Source: Bacillota bacterium
GTDB lineage: Bacteria > Bacillota > Clostridia > Clostridiales > Clostridiaceae
Reading direction: 5' to 3'
Assembly (NCBI GenBank): GCA_023435985.1
Contig: JAEZKY010000204.1
Location: 1-23,098, forward strand
DNA length: 23,098 nucleotides
Positions 1-6,180 of the stretch are shown piece by piece. The position numbers and the translations under genes are program-made. Every line of letters begins with the position of its first letter. Within the stretch, counting starts at the first letter, position 1. The notes beneath the pieces are model-generated. The model ran no database searches, had not been told where the DNA came from, and was given only the letters and a program-made list of their open reading frames with translations.

Positions 1-884
1 TTTTCTGGATTACAATCAAAGTTTTCATTACTGCATATTTTTTCTTTAGCGGTAATTACTATACTCGTAAATTTCAAGCCATCTTCCCTCAATTTTTCAA
101 ATGTATCTTCAGCAACCTGCCTATTTATGGTCTTAGCTGTTAAATATATAATCCTTTCACCAATTTCTTGTCCTAAAGCTTTTATTGCTGGGAATATAGT
201 TGATATTGTTTTTCCTATTCCGGTTGGTGCTTGTGCAAATAACACTTCTTTTTCTTTCATTATTTGATATGATATACTTATTAATTTTCTTTGTCCCTCT
301 CTATATTCCTTAAAGGGAAATTTAAGAGTTTTTATAGAATCATTTCTTTTATTTCTTTGCTTATAAATCAAACTAATAAAATTTTCATATTCCTCTAATA
401 TTCCTTCTACAAATTTCTCCAATTCCTCTATAGTAAATTTTCTTTCAAAGCTTTTAACTTCATTTGTTTCAAGCTGCATGTAAGATAGCCTCACATATAT
501 ATTGGAAATATTATTTTGTTTACCATAGATTAAAGCGTATACTTTTGCCTGTGCCCAATGCACTTCATTTGAATCATCTATGTATGAAAAACTTTTATAT
601 GTTGATTTAATTTCCTCAATTATTATTCTATCATCTTGTATTATAATACCATCTGCTCGGCCTTCAATATTTATTAAACTCTTTTCTGTTTCAAATATAT
701 AATTTAAATATACTTCTTTTTCATAATTCTCATAGATACTTGAATTATCTTCTTGAAGTTTTTGATGAGCCCTTGTTCCTTCTACCGCTCTGGCACCTCC
801 TGAAAATCTATTATCTATATCACCATTTTTAAGACAAAACTCCACTAGGTTTCTTACAGATTCCTTTATTACAATTTTAGCCAT
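1..884 (-). CDS. RecB-type nuclease / Rad3-DinG-family helicase fusion (N-terminal 294 residues, cut by window edge)
   Basis: This reading frame starts at ATG 884 and stays open to the left edge. Residues about 20-120 look like a PD-(D/E)XK nuclease of the RecB/Cas4 type: a motif-I-like GTRAH (His40), GRADG (Asp78), EEIK (Glu91, Lys93) and the QAKVY motif (Gln112, Tyr116). A linker leads to the Rad3-type Q-motif-like FPFKEYREGQRKLI, then Walker A APTGIGKT (219-226) and LTAKTINRQ (helicase motif Ia). Cys284 and Cys291 lie where XPD/Rad3 helicases begin their [4Fe-4S] cluster. The family unwinds DNA 5'-3' using ATP; the fused nuclease suggests repair or end processing, which is inference. The DEAH box and the rest of the cluster lie outside the window. 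The start follows an AGGAGAATTAAA leader, a good ribosome site. A plain DinG is less likely because its N-terminal exonuclease differs. Confidence 0.85.
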   Translation of the reverse strand, partial: MAKIVIKESVRNLVEFCLKNGDIDNRFSGGARAVEGTRAHQKLQEDNSSIYENYEKEVYLNYIFETEKSLINIEGRADGIIIQDDRIIIEEIKSTYKSFSYIDDSNEVHWAQAKVYALIYGKQNNISNIYVRLSYMQLETNEVKSFERKFTIEELEKFVEGILEEYENFISLIYKQRNKRNDSIKTLKFPFKEYREGQRKLISISYQIMKEKEVLFAQAPTGIGKTISTIFPAIKALGQEIGERIIYLTAKTINRQVAEDTFEKLREDGLKFTSIVITAKEKICSNENFDCNPE

Positions 885-961
885 TTTAATTCTCCTCGGT
901 AATAACTGCTGATACCTTTTAAATTATCAAAATTTAAACTTTAAATGTTTTATCTTACATA

Positions 962-1020
962 TAAAACACTTACTTAATTTGTATTGTAGAAATTCAAGTA
1001 CTCATTAAGTAAGTGTTTTA
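962..1020 (-). terminator. Long stem-loop between the DUF1836 gene and the helicase gene
   Basis: A perfect 17-bp inverted repeat (962-978 with 1004-1020) encloses a 25-base loop. It starts 23 bases past the stop of the DUF1836 gene. On the minus strand the descending arm ends GTGTTTTAT, a short U-rich end. It probably terminates DUF1836 transcripts, although the loop is longer than in usual intrinsic terminators. Confidence 0.6.
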
Positions 1021-1043
1021 AATATGTTCACATTTTAATTTTA

Positions 1044-1634
1044 TTACTCTGTTTCGTATTCATTAACTATTCTTTGAACTAGCTTTTTAATAACGCTTGC
1101 CTGAGCTATTAATGATAGAACTAATAGGAAGATTTTTATTCTTTCCTCATCATCTTCTTTTAAGTCAAAATTTTTAATTATCTCTTCCATTTTCTTTTCA
1201 TGATTTAAGGATGTAAAAAAATAATCATCAAAACTTTCTTTTTGTATTTGTGTAAATGTTTTATAAGCATCATCCCATGATAATATATCATCATTTCTAT
1301 CGTTAATTTCATTAAAAGCAAGTCTAAAGACTTTTTTTATTTCTTCTGTTGTTAAAAGCGGTCTCATATAACCGAGTAATACTAACTGAACTAAATGCAT
1401 TTTAGTATATCCTCGCTTTTTACCATCTTCTGGTTTTGTTATAACTTCACTTTTAGTATAATTTTGAACAATGTTATTTGTAAATCTTTCACCCACAAAT
1501 TTATCATTCAAATAATCTATTACTTGAGATAAAAACAAATCATATTTGGGAAGTTCTTCATATGAGACTGAACTATTTTTGGACATTTCCTCTGCTAACT
1601 CTTTTATATAATTAGAATCAAATTTTTTTCCCAT
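1044..1634 (-). CDS. DUF1836 family protein
   Basis: The 196-residue protein resembles the DUF1836 family (YkrK-like proteins of Firmicutes). The family core is seen at about residues 30-130: an N-terminal helical part, NNIVQNYTKSEVI, KKRGYTKMHL, then the hydrophobic LVQLVLLGYMRPLLTTEEI. The C-terminal third is acidic, with a hydrophobic helix IKIFLLVLSLIAQASVI. The first part is reminiscent of MerR-like winged helices (NYTKSEVI...KRGYTKMHL), so DNA binding is plausible but not shown. The function of the family is unknown. I chose ATG 1634 because AGGTG lies six bases upstream; a GTG at 1643 in the same frame would add three residues. It is transcribed alone, from a promoter lying under an inverted repeat (see 1673-1701 and 1677-1710), and is divergent from abrB. 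Confidence 0.8.
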   Translation of the reverse strand: MGKKFDSNYIKELAEEMSKNSSVSYEELPKYDLFLSQVIDYLNDKFVGERFTNNIVQNYTKSEVITKPEDGKKRGYTKMHLVQLVLLGYMRPLLTTEEIKKVFRLAFNEINDRNDDILSWDDAYKTFTQIQKESFDDYFFTSLNHEKKMEEIIKNFDLKEDDEERIKIFLLVLSLIAQASVIKKLVQRIVNEYETE

Positions 1635-1672
1635 TTTATACACCTATACTTTCCAATTTTAAATATATATAC

Positions 1673-1701
1673 ATTATAGAGTAATTATGAACTCGTTACA
1701 A
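1673..1701 (-). promoter_or_regulatory. Predicted sigma-A promoter of the DUF1836 gene
   Basis: On the minus strand, TTGTAA (1701-1696) is followed by a 17-base spacer and a perfect TATAAT (1678-1673). Transcription would start near 1666, about 32 bases before the start codon. Confidence 0.55.
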
Positions 1702-1710
1702 GTTACTCTA
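1677..1710. repeat. Inverted repeat TAGAGTAA-N18-TTACTCTA over the DUF1836 promoter
   Basis: Eight-base perfect half-sites at 1677-1684 and 1703-1710 flank and overlap the predicted -10 and -35 elements. Their centres are 26 bases apart. The placement suits an operator, possibly for autoregulation; that is inference. Confidence 0.45.
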
Positions 1711-2028
1711 AACAGTGTGTCGTTAATTTTATTTTCCTAAACATATATTTTCCCAAATTATTATAATTATATGAATAACGAGATTTAAAACAAACTGCTT
1801 TTAAAAAAATATCTAATTTATGTAATTGCTCGACATTATCGCTTATAATCTCCGTGTTTCTGCAGAATAGTTAATATACTGATTTTATTCTTTTTTTTGT
1901 AAAATAAATTTAGCATATTATAGACAATTTACTTGCTTTACACATTAATATTTTTCAATTGTTGTTATAAGTTGGGTTTATTGATTCATTTTTTAAAATC
2001 CCCACTATAATTTAGTAAATAAATCTTC

Positions 2029-2057
2029 TTGACTTTTCTAAAATATGGTAGTATATT
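2029..2057 (+). promoter_or_regulatory. Predicted upstream abrB promoter (P1)
   Basis: TTGACT (2029-2034), a 17-base spacer and TATATT (2052-2057) fit a sigma-A promoter. Transcription would start near 2064, giving a leader of about 128 bases. Confidence 0.6.
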
Positions 2058-2119
2058 TTATATAAGATGTTTATTAAGGTTGAAATTTGTAATTTCTTAT
2101 AAATAAAGAGAAATATCCA

Positions 2120-2148
2120 TTGACTTTATATTACATACTTGGTAATAT
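2120..2148 (+). promoter_or_regulatory. Predicted downstream abrB promoter (P2)
   Basis: TTGACT (2120-2125), a 17-base spacer and TAATAT (2143-2148) form a second sigma-A-like promoter. Transcription would start near 2155, just ahead of the Spo0A box. The -35 is identical to that of P1. Confidence 0.55.
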
Positions 2149-2160
2149 ATCATAGTAGAA

Positions 2161-2167
2161 TGTCGAA
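2161..2167 (+). promoter_or_regulatory. Spo0A box (TGTCGAA)
   Basis: This is an exact match to the Spo0A consensus TGNCGAA, a few bases downstream of the predicted P2 start. In Bacillus, phosphorylated Spo0A represses abrB from boxes just downstream of its start sites. The placement here predicts the same control. Confidence 0.6.
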
Positions 2168-2191
2168 TCATGGAATTAGGAGGAGTTTTTT

Positions 2192-2437
2192 ATGAAATCA
2201 ACAGGTGTAGTTAGAAGAGTAGACGAGTTAGGAAGAATAGTTATTCCTATAGAACTTAGAAGAACTTTAGATATTGCTGAAAAAGATGCATTAGAAATTT
2301 ATGTAGACGGTGAGCAAATAATCTTAAAGAAATATGAACCAGCTTGTATTTTCTGTGGAGATGCAAGAGATGTAATTAACTACAAAGGTAAAAACATTTG
2401 TACTAAATGTTTAGATGAAATTAAAAATAACAGATAA
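2192..2437 (+). CDS. abrB: AbrB-type transition-state regulator with a C-terminal CxxC/CxxC tail
   Basis: The 81-residue protein begins with the SpoVT-AbrB swapped-hairpin DNA-binding domain (about 1-47). Its signatures, GVVRRVDELGRIVIPIELRR and EKDALEIYVDGEQIILKKY, are nearly those of Bacillus AbrB. Instead of the Bacillus multimerisation tail, the C-terminus has CIFC (Cys52, Cys55) and CTKC (Cys70, Cys73), a likely small zinc knuckle. AbrB proteins repress stationary-phase genes during growth; in solvent-forming clostridia a homologue acts in the shift from acid to solvent formation. An AGGAGG site sits eight bases before the ATG. Two tandem promoters and an exact Spo0A box lie upstream, and a terminator follows, so it is a single-gene unit. 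Identity as an AbrB/Abh-type protein is secure; which paralogue it is cannot be told here. Confidence 0.92.
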   Translation: MKSTGVVRRVDELGRIVIPIELRRTLDIAEKDALEIYVDGEQIILKKYEPACIFCGDARDVINYKGKNICTKCLDEIKNNR

Positions 2438-2499
2438 TATTTTTATTTAATAAGTTTACCTATTGTAAAATAATAAATAAATTATATATTTATTTTTAA

Positions 2500-2532
2500 A
2501 AAGACTATCTCAGTAACTTCGAGATAGTCTTT
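2500..2532. terminator. Bidirectional terminator between abrB and rsmI
   Basis: A perfect 12-bp stem (2500-2511 with 2521-2532) has a 9-base loop. The minus strand continues as TTTTT after the stem, a classic end for rsmI. The plus strand has the weaker TTTCTT, serving abrB. The two genes converge on it. Confidence 0.85.
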
Positions 2533-2597
2533 CTTCTGTAAAATTGTTTGTTTTAATTAGATTAATGCTTTTCTCAAATAACTAATTAAGTAATATA

Positions 2598-3443
2598 TTA
2601 TATATCAGTCGAAAACTTATACACTTCACTTTTAGGCAATTCTCTTTCTTTAGCCACAAGTTTTATTGCTGATTTTTTATCCATTCCTTCATCTATGTGT
2701 TTTCTTATATGATCTTCAATAGATAAATTTGCCCATGCTTCTCTTTGCTCTTCTTTTATTTCTTCAAGCTTTTTTCCTTCCATAACAAGGACAAATTCTC
2801 CCCTAGGCTTATTTTCCATGAAATATTGGACTGCTTCCTTTATAGTACCTCTAAATATTTCCTGATATACTTTTGTCAATTCCCTGCATACTGCAATCTT
2901 TCTATTTCCAAATGCTTCATCTAAAAATATTAACGTATCTAATAATCTATGCGGTGCCTCATAAAATATGATTGTCTCTTGACTTTGTAAAAGTTCCTCT
3001 GATATTACCTTTCGGTCTTTATTTTCTCTAGGTAAAAAACCTCTAAATAAAAATTTAGTTGTATCTAAACCAGAATAAACTAAAGCTGTAGTTATAGCAG
3101 TTGCTCCTGGAAGAACTTCAAAATCAATCATTTTTTCTATACATCTTCCGACAATAACGCTTCCCGGATCTGATATTCCAGGTGTTCCTGCATCTGAAAC
3201 CAATGCTATATTCTTGCCTTCTATAAGCAAATCTATAATCTTGTCACTTTTAATCTGCTCATTAAATTTATGATAACTTATCATAGGCTTTTTAATTTCG
3301 AAATGATTTAACAATTTTAATGTCTGCCTTGTATCTTCTGCTGCAATAAAGTCAGCCTCTTTTAAAATTTCTAACGCTCTCAATGTGATATCTTTTAGAT
3401 TTCCAATTGGAGTGGGCACTAAATATAACTTTCCGTTGCTCAT
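2598..3443 (-). CDS. rsmI: 16S rRNA (cytidine-1402 2'-O)-methyltransferase RsmI
   Basis: The 281-residue protein has the tetrapyrrole-methylase fold of RsmI, which uses S-adenosylmethionine to 2'-O-methylate C1402 in the decoding centre of 16S rRNA. Signatures in order are LYLVPTPIGNLKDIT (6-20), AAEDTRQTLKLLNHF (34-48), ISYHKFNE (55-62), LVSDAGTPGISDPG (81-94), LPGATAI (111-117), FYEAPHRL (160-167) and GEFVLVMEG (215-223). The length is normal and the C-terminal helical domain is complete. I chose ATG 3443 because GGAGG lies seven bases upstream and the family begins there; the longer open frame (to 3506) lies inside trmN6. Its start is one base after the stop of trmN6, so the two are very probably translationally coupled. 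Confidence 0.95.
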   Translation of the reverse strand: MSNGKLYLVPTPIGNLKDITLRALEILKEADFIAAEDTRQTLKLLNHFEIKKPMISYHKFNEQIKSDKIIDLLIEGKNIALVSDAGTPGISDPGSVIVGRCIEKMIDFEVLPGATAITTALVYSGLDTTKFLFRGFLPRENKDRKVISEELLQSQETIIFYEAPHRLLDTLIFLDEAFGNRKIAVCRELTKVYQEIFRGTIKEAVQYFMENKPRGEFVLVMEGKKLEEIKEEQREAWANLSIEDHIRKHIDEGMDKKSAIKLVAKERELPKSEVYKFSTDI

Positions 3444-3444
3444 A

Positions 3445-4194
3445 TCATATCCTCCAGTATATTGAATCAATTTCCTTAGTATACTTTCCATTATTATCAT
3501 AAACATATAATGGAGCTTCCCATTTCAAATATGCTCCTCCATCTCTTTGTCCCTCCACTAAAACAATGTTAGGCGCTTTCCCCATTTTGGGATGAATCAT
3601 CTTTATTCTTTTAGGTTCTATTTTATATTTTCTCATTAACGTAAAGATATCTGCTAAACGTTCCGGTCTATGTATCATGAAAAGTCTGCCATTATCTTTT
3701 AGTAAAATTCTCGCTGCATGAATCACATCTTCTAAATTGCATAATATTTCATGCCTAGCTATGGCTAGTTTATCATTTGGATTAATTATACCAGAATTAT
3801 TTAATTTATATGGTGGATTTACTGTAACTACATCAAACTTCTCAAGTTTCTTTAAGAATTCTACATTTTTTAGATCTTCATTTATAAAACAAACTTTTTC
3901 ATCTAAAGAATTTAGTTTCACGCTTCTTTCAGCCATCTCAATCATATCTTTCTGTATTTCCAAGCCATATACACTTTTAGGCTGGTATTTTCCATATATT
4001 AAAAATGGTATTATTCCAGTTCCTGTGCATAAATCAATTACCTTATGCTTGTTTTTTACGCAGGCAAAATCTGATAGTAATACAGCATCTATCCCAAATT
4101 TAAATCCATCTTTTTTTTGAATTAAATTTAATCCTTTAAGTTGTAAATCATCTATTGTTTCATCTTCTCTTATATATTTTAATTTGCTATCCAT
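3445..4194 (-). CDS. trmN6: tRNA1(Val) (adenine-37-N6)-methyltransferase-like protein TrmN6 (YabB/YfiC family)
   Basis: The 249-residue protein is a class-I S-adenosylmethionine methyltransferase acting on nucleic-acid adenines. The cofactor loop is DLCTGTG (54-60), with the acidic residue after strand 2 in GLEI (Glu79), and the catalytic motif is NPPY (126-129). The N-terminal QKKDGFKFGIDAVLLSDF is characteristic of the YabB/YfiC family, whose E. coli member methylates A37 of valine tRNA. Substrate in this organism is inferred. An AGAGGAAAG ribosome site precedes ATG 4194. In B. subtilis yabB and yabC (rsmI) also lie beside abrB, with a small GIY-YIG gene (yazA) between them; that gene is absent here. 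Confidence 0.9.
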   Translation of the reverse strand: MDSKLKYIREDETIDDLQLKGLNLIQKKDGFKFGIDAVLLSDFACVKNKHKVIDLCTGTGIIPFLIYGKYQPKSVYGLEIQKDMIEMAERSVKLNSLDEKVCFINEDLKNVEFLKKLEKFDVVTVNPPYKLNNSGIINPNDKLAIARHEILCNLEDVIHAARILLKDNGRLFMIHRPERLADIFTLMRKYKIEPKRIKMIHPKMGKAPNIVLVEGQRDGGAYLKWEAPLYVYDNNGKYTKEIDSIYWRI

Positions 4195-4294
4195 TTTATC
4201 TTTCCTCTAACTTCTTCATGTGGATTTTTATTTCACCCTAATGAATTTATTAATATTTCCATGAAATTGTCTATCATTATTGTATACATTCCAC

Positions 4295-4303
4295 ATTATA
4301 ACA
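4295..4303 (-). promoter_or_regulatory. Possible extended -10 promoter of trmN6-rsmI
   Basis: The minus strand reads TGTTATAAT, a perfect -10 with the TGn extension. No good -35 precedes it; that space is taken by the U-tract of the terminator of the NlpC/P60 gene. Transcription would start near 4288, about 94 bases before trmN6. Confidence 0.4.
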
Positions 4304-4316
4304 TCGCAAATCAAAT

Positions 4317-4350
4317 AAAAAAAGCCCTTCTGCATTTAAACAGAAGGACT
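4317..4350 (-). terminator. Terminator of the NlpC/P60 gene
   Basis: The stem pairs CCTTCTG (4326-4332) with CAGAAGG (4341-4347), with two more pairs beyond a mismatch. On the minus strand it is followed by a run of seven T. It lies about 40 bases past the stop of the wall hydrolase gene. Confidence 0.85.
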
Positions 4351-4392
4351 ATGTCTTAAAATCAGATGTTAACAATTAATTTCTTATGTTTA

Positions 4393-5625
4393 CTAATTTA
4401 AAATTCTTCTTGCTGCATAGAAACTATAAACTGGCGCTACTTTTACTACATCACCTGTTTGTGGTGCATTAATCATTTGACCATTACCTACATAGATTCC
4501 AACGTGACCTGGATGTGTAAATACTAAATCTCCTGGTTGAAGCTGATCTTGACTAACAGCTTGTCCCTGATCAATTTGTGAATAAGTTGTTCTAGATATA
4601 TCAATACCTGCAGCATTTTCATATACATATTGAGTAAATCCTGAACAATCGAAACTATTTGCACCTGTTGCTCCCCATACATACGGTTTTCCTAATTGTG
4701 CATATGCTTCGTTTAAAATTGCTTGAGCATTCCCAGCCGATGGCACAGCCACCCTTCCACCTCTGCTTGCTGTAGAAGATTTTGCTTCAGCCGCTTTTTT
4801 AGCTGATACTGCAGCTTTAGCTTTCTCTATTTTATCATTTATTTCAGAAGTAACAATTTCACTCTTAATTTGATTATCTCTAATTTTTCTTAATTGATCG
4901 ATTGCTGCTTGAAGATCTGATGCCGAACTATTAGAATTATCTATAACATCAAACTGAGTCTTTACAGTATCTCTTTCTAGCTGTGATAAATATTGTGCAT
5001 CAAAATTGCTCTTTTCATCCTTAGCCTGAGCTGCTAAAGTTTCCGCTTCTTTTTTCTTTCCATCAAGTTGATCTAAATTAGTTTGTATCTCTTTATTAAG
5101 ATTGTCTATCTCAGCTTTTTTATCCTCTAAAGATTGAACTTTACTATCTAATTCTTGCTTCTTGCTTGTAACTTCTTGAATTGCAGATTTATCTTTTCCT
5201 ATGATTTTACTCACTGCCTCTGCTCTTGAAAAGAAATCACTTGTCGATTCTGAATCAAGAATAAAATTTAAATAACTGAATTCTAAATCACCTGACATGT
5301 ACATTGCTTTAACCCTTTGACCTAAAGCTAAATCCAATGTGTTAATATCTTTTTTAGATTGTTCAATATCTTTTGTAGTACTATCAATAGTATTATTGAT
5401 AGTTGTTATTTCCTTTTTATTTTTATCTACTGTCAATTGTAGCGGTTCTATCTGCTCATCTAAATCATATATTTTATTTTGAATATCTGTTATCTTGTCT
5501 TGAATTTCTGCATATTTTTGTCTCGAATCACTCAATTGTTGATTATCTGGCGTGGCAAACGCAGGTATTGAGTTACCTATAACGATTACTGTCGCTAACG
5601 TAATAGCTAGAATTCTACTTTTCAT
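4393..5625 (-). CDS. Secreted coiled-coil NlpC/P60 peptidoglycan endopeptidase (PcsB/CwlO-like)
   Basis: The 410-residue protein has a signal peptide (1-25; lysine/arginine start, hydrophobic core, AFA then cleavage). A long coiled coil (about 30-270) carries the PcsB/CwlO N-terminal signature VKAMYMSGDLEFSYLNFIL at 105-123. An Ala/Lys/Ser-rich linker leads to a C-terminal NlpC/P60 domain (about 300-410). The catalytic Cys327 is in FDCSGF and His374 in GHVGIYVGNG. The third position of the triad is Asn386 (MINAP), where His is common. Such enzymes cut D-glutamate-diamino acid bonds in stem peptides and often need an activator that releases the coiled coil. The gene is monocistronic, with a promoter at 5678-5706 and a terminator at 4317-4350. 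A stop codon two codons before ATG 5625 fixes this start, yet the strong GGAGG lies about 23 bases upstream, unusually far. Confidence 0.92.
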   Translation of the reverse strand: MKSRILAITLATVIVIGNSIPAFATPDNQQLSDSRQKYAEIQDKITDIQNKIYDLDEQIEPLQLTVDKNKKEITTINNTIDSTTKDIEQSKKDINTLDLALGQRVKAMYMSGDLEFSYLNFILDSESTSDFFSRAEAVSKIIGKDKSAIQEVTSKKQELDSKVQSLEDKKAEIDNLNKEIQTNLDQLDGKKKEAETLAAQAKDEKSNFDAQYLSQLERDTVKTQFDVIDNSNSSASDLQAAIDQLRKIRDNQIKSEIVTSEINDKIEKAKAAVSAKKAAEAKSSTASRGGRVAVPSAGNAQAILNEAYAQLGKPYVWGATGANSFDCSGFTQYVYENAAGIDISRTTYSQIDQGQAVSQDQLQPGDLVFTHPGHVGIYVGNGQMINAPQTGDVVKVAPVYSFYAARRILN

Positions 5626-5677
5626 TCTCTATCGGTATTCGAACCTTCCCTCCTCTATTAATCTATATTCTTATCCA

Positions 5678-5706
5678 ATTATAACACTTTCGCTTAGGAT
5701 GGACAA
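5678..5706 (-). promoter_or_regulatory. Predicted promoter of the NlpC/P60 gene
   Basis: On the minus strand, TTGTCC (5706-5701), a 17-base spacer and a perfect TATAAT (5683-5678). Transcription would start near 5671, giving a leader of about 45 bases that includes the displaced GGAGG. Confidence 0.6.
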
Positions 5707-5917
5707 TTCCTCTATATGGCGAGAATTTAATTTATCCTAGTAATATCTATATATCGTCCATATTCCCCACTTTTTCTAGCTCATTCTTTATCTTTCTTAA
5801 TCTTTAAATTTTTCAATACTTGGCCTAACTTGGAACTTATAGATTTTAATCTCCAAAATCCGCTGCTTACATTAGTTTTTAAAAGTACTTACTTTCTTTA
5901 TATGAAGTGTAAAATTC

Positions 5918-5946
5918 TTGACATAAAATCCACTTAAATATATAAT
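5918..5946 (+). promoter_or_regulatory. Consensus promoter of tRNA-Pro
   Basis: TTGACA (5918-5923), 17 bases, TATAAT (5941-5946): a perfect sigma-A promoter. Its predicted start near 5953 is six bases before the tRNA. Confidence 0.85.
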
Positions 5947-5958
5947 TAAGTATAATTA

Positions 5959-6034
5959 CGGGGTGTGGCGCAGATGGGAGCGCGCGTGGTTTGGGACCAT
6001 GAGGTCGCAGGTTCAATCCCTGTCACCCCGACCA
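5959..6034 (+). tRNA. tRNA-Pro (anticodon UGG)
   Basis: The 76-base gene folds as a cloverleaf. The acceptor stem is CGGGGTG with CACCCCG, the anticodon loop is TTTGGGA between CGTGG and CCATG, and the T arm contains GGTTCAATCCC. The CCA end is encoded (6032-6034). It is a single-gene unit with its own perfect promoter and a terminator. Confidence 0.96.
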
Positions 6035-6062
6035 AGAATATTATCTAAAATATATTAATTTT

Positions 6063-6091
6063 AACTTAGGGACAAGCCTTAAGTTTTTTTT
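6063..6091 (+). terminator. Terminator of tRNA-Pro
   Basis: The stem AACTTA (6063-6068) with TAAGTT (6080-6085) continues as GG/CC past a one-base bulge, with a six-base loop. A run of eight T follows. Confidence 0.8.
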
Positions 6092-6110
6092 ATTTATAAT
6101 CTAATTAATA

Positions 6111-6139
6111 ATTACAAGTGAATTTACAATTAATATAAT
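6111..6139 (+). promoter_or_regulatory. Predicted promoter of the HAD hydrolase gene
   Basis: ATTACA (6111-6116), a 17-base spacer and a perfect TATAAT (6134-6139). Transcription would start near 6146, about 35 bases before the ATG. Confidence 0.5.
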
Positions 6140-6180
6140 AGTTTTATAAATGTTACTAATAATAATTTGTGGAGGTATAC

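Larger units (their letters stand above)
1644..2191. other. Divergent intergenic region between the DUF1836 gene and abrB
   Basis: This 548-base gap holds the DUF1836 promoter and inverted repeat near its left end and the two abrB promoters and Spo0A box at its right end. The middle (about 1740-2000) is very AT-rich. I see no gene there, only a 6-of-7 match to a Spo0A box on the minus strand (1829-1835, TGTCGAG). Confidence 0.6.
5626..5958. other. Intergenic region between the NlpC/P60 gene and tRNA-Pro
   Basis: The left part holds the promoter and leader of the wall hydrolase and the right end the tRNA-Pro promoter. I see no gene or clear structure between about 5710 and 5915. Confidence 0.5.

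Noticed and set aside
3737..4120. Open frame on the plus strand inside trmN6
   Set aside because: It is antisense to a gene with intact methyltransferase motifs and has no ribosome site or family match.
5634..5645. GGTTCGAATACC on the minus strand, like a tRNA T arm
   Set aside because: No acceptor, anticodon or D arm surrounds it; it is the leader of the NlpC/P60 gene.
5552..5740. Open frame on the plus strand over the start of the NlpC/P60 gene
   Set aside because: It overlaps the signal peptide and promoter of the real gene and has no ribosome site.
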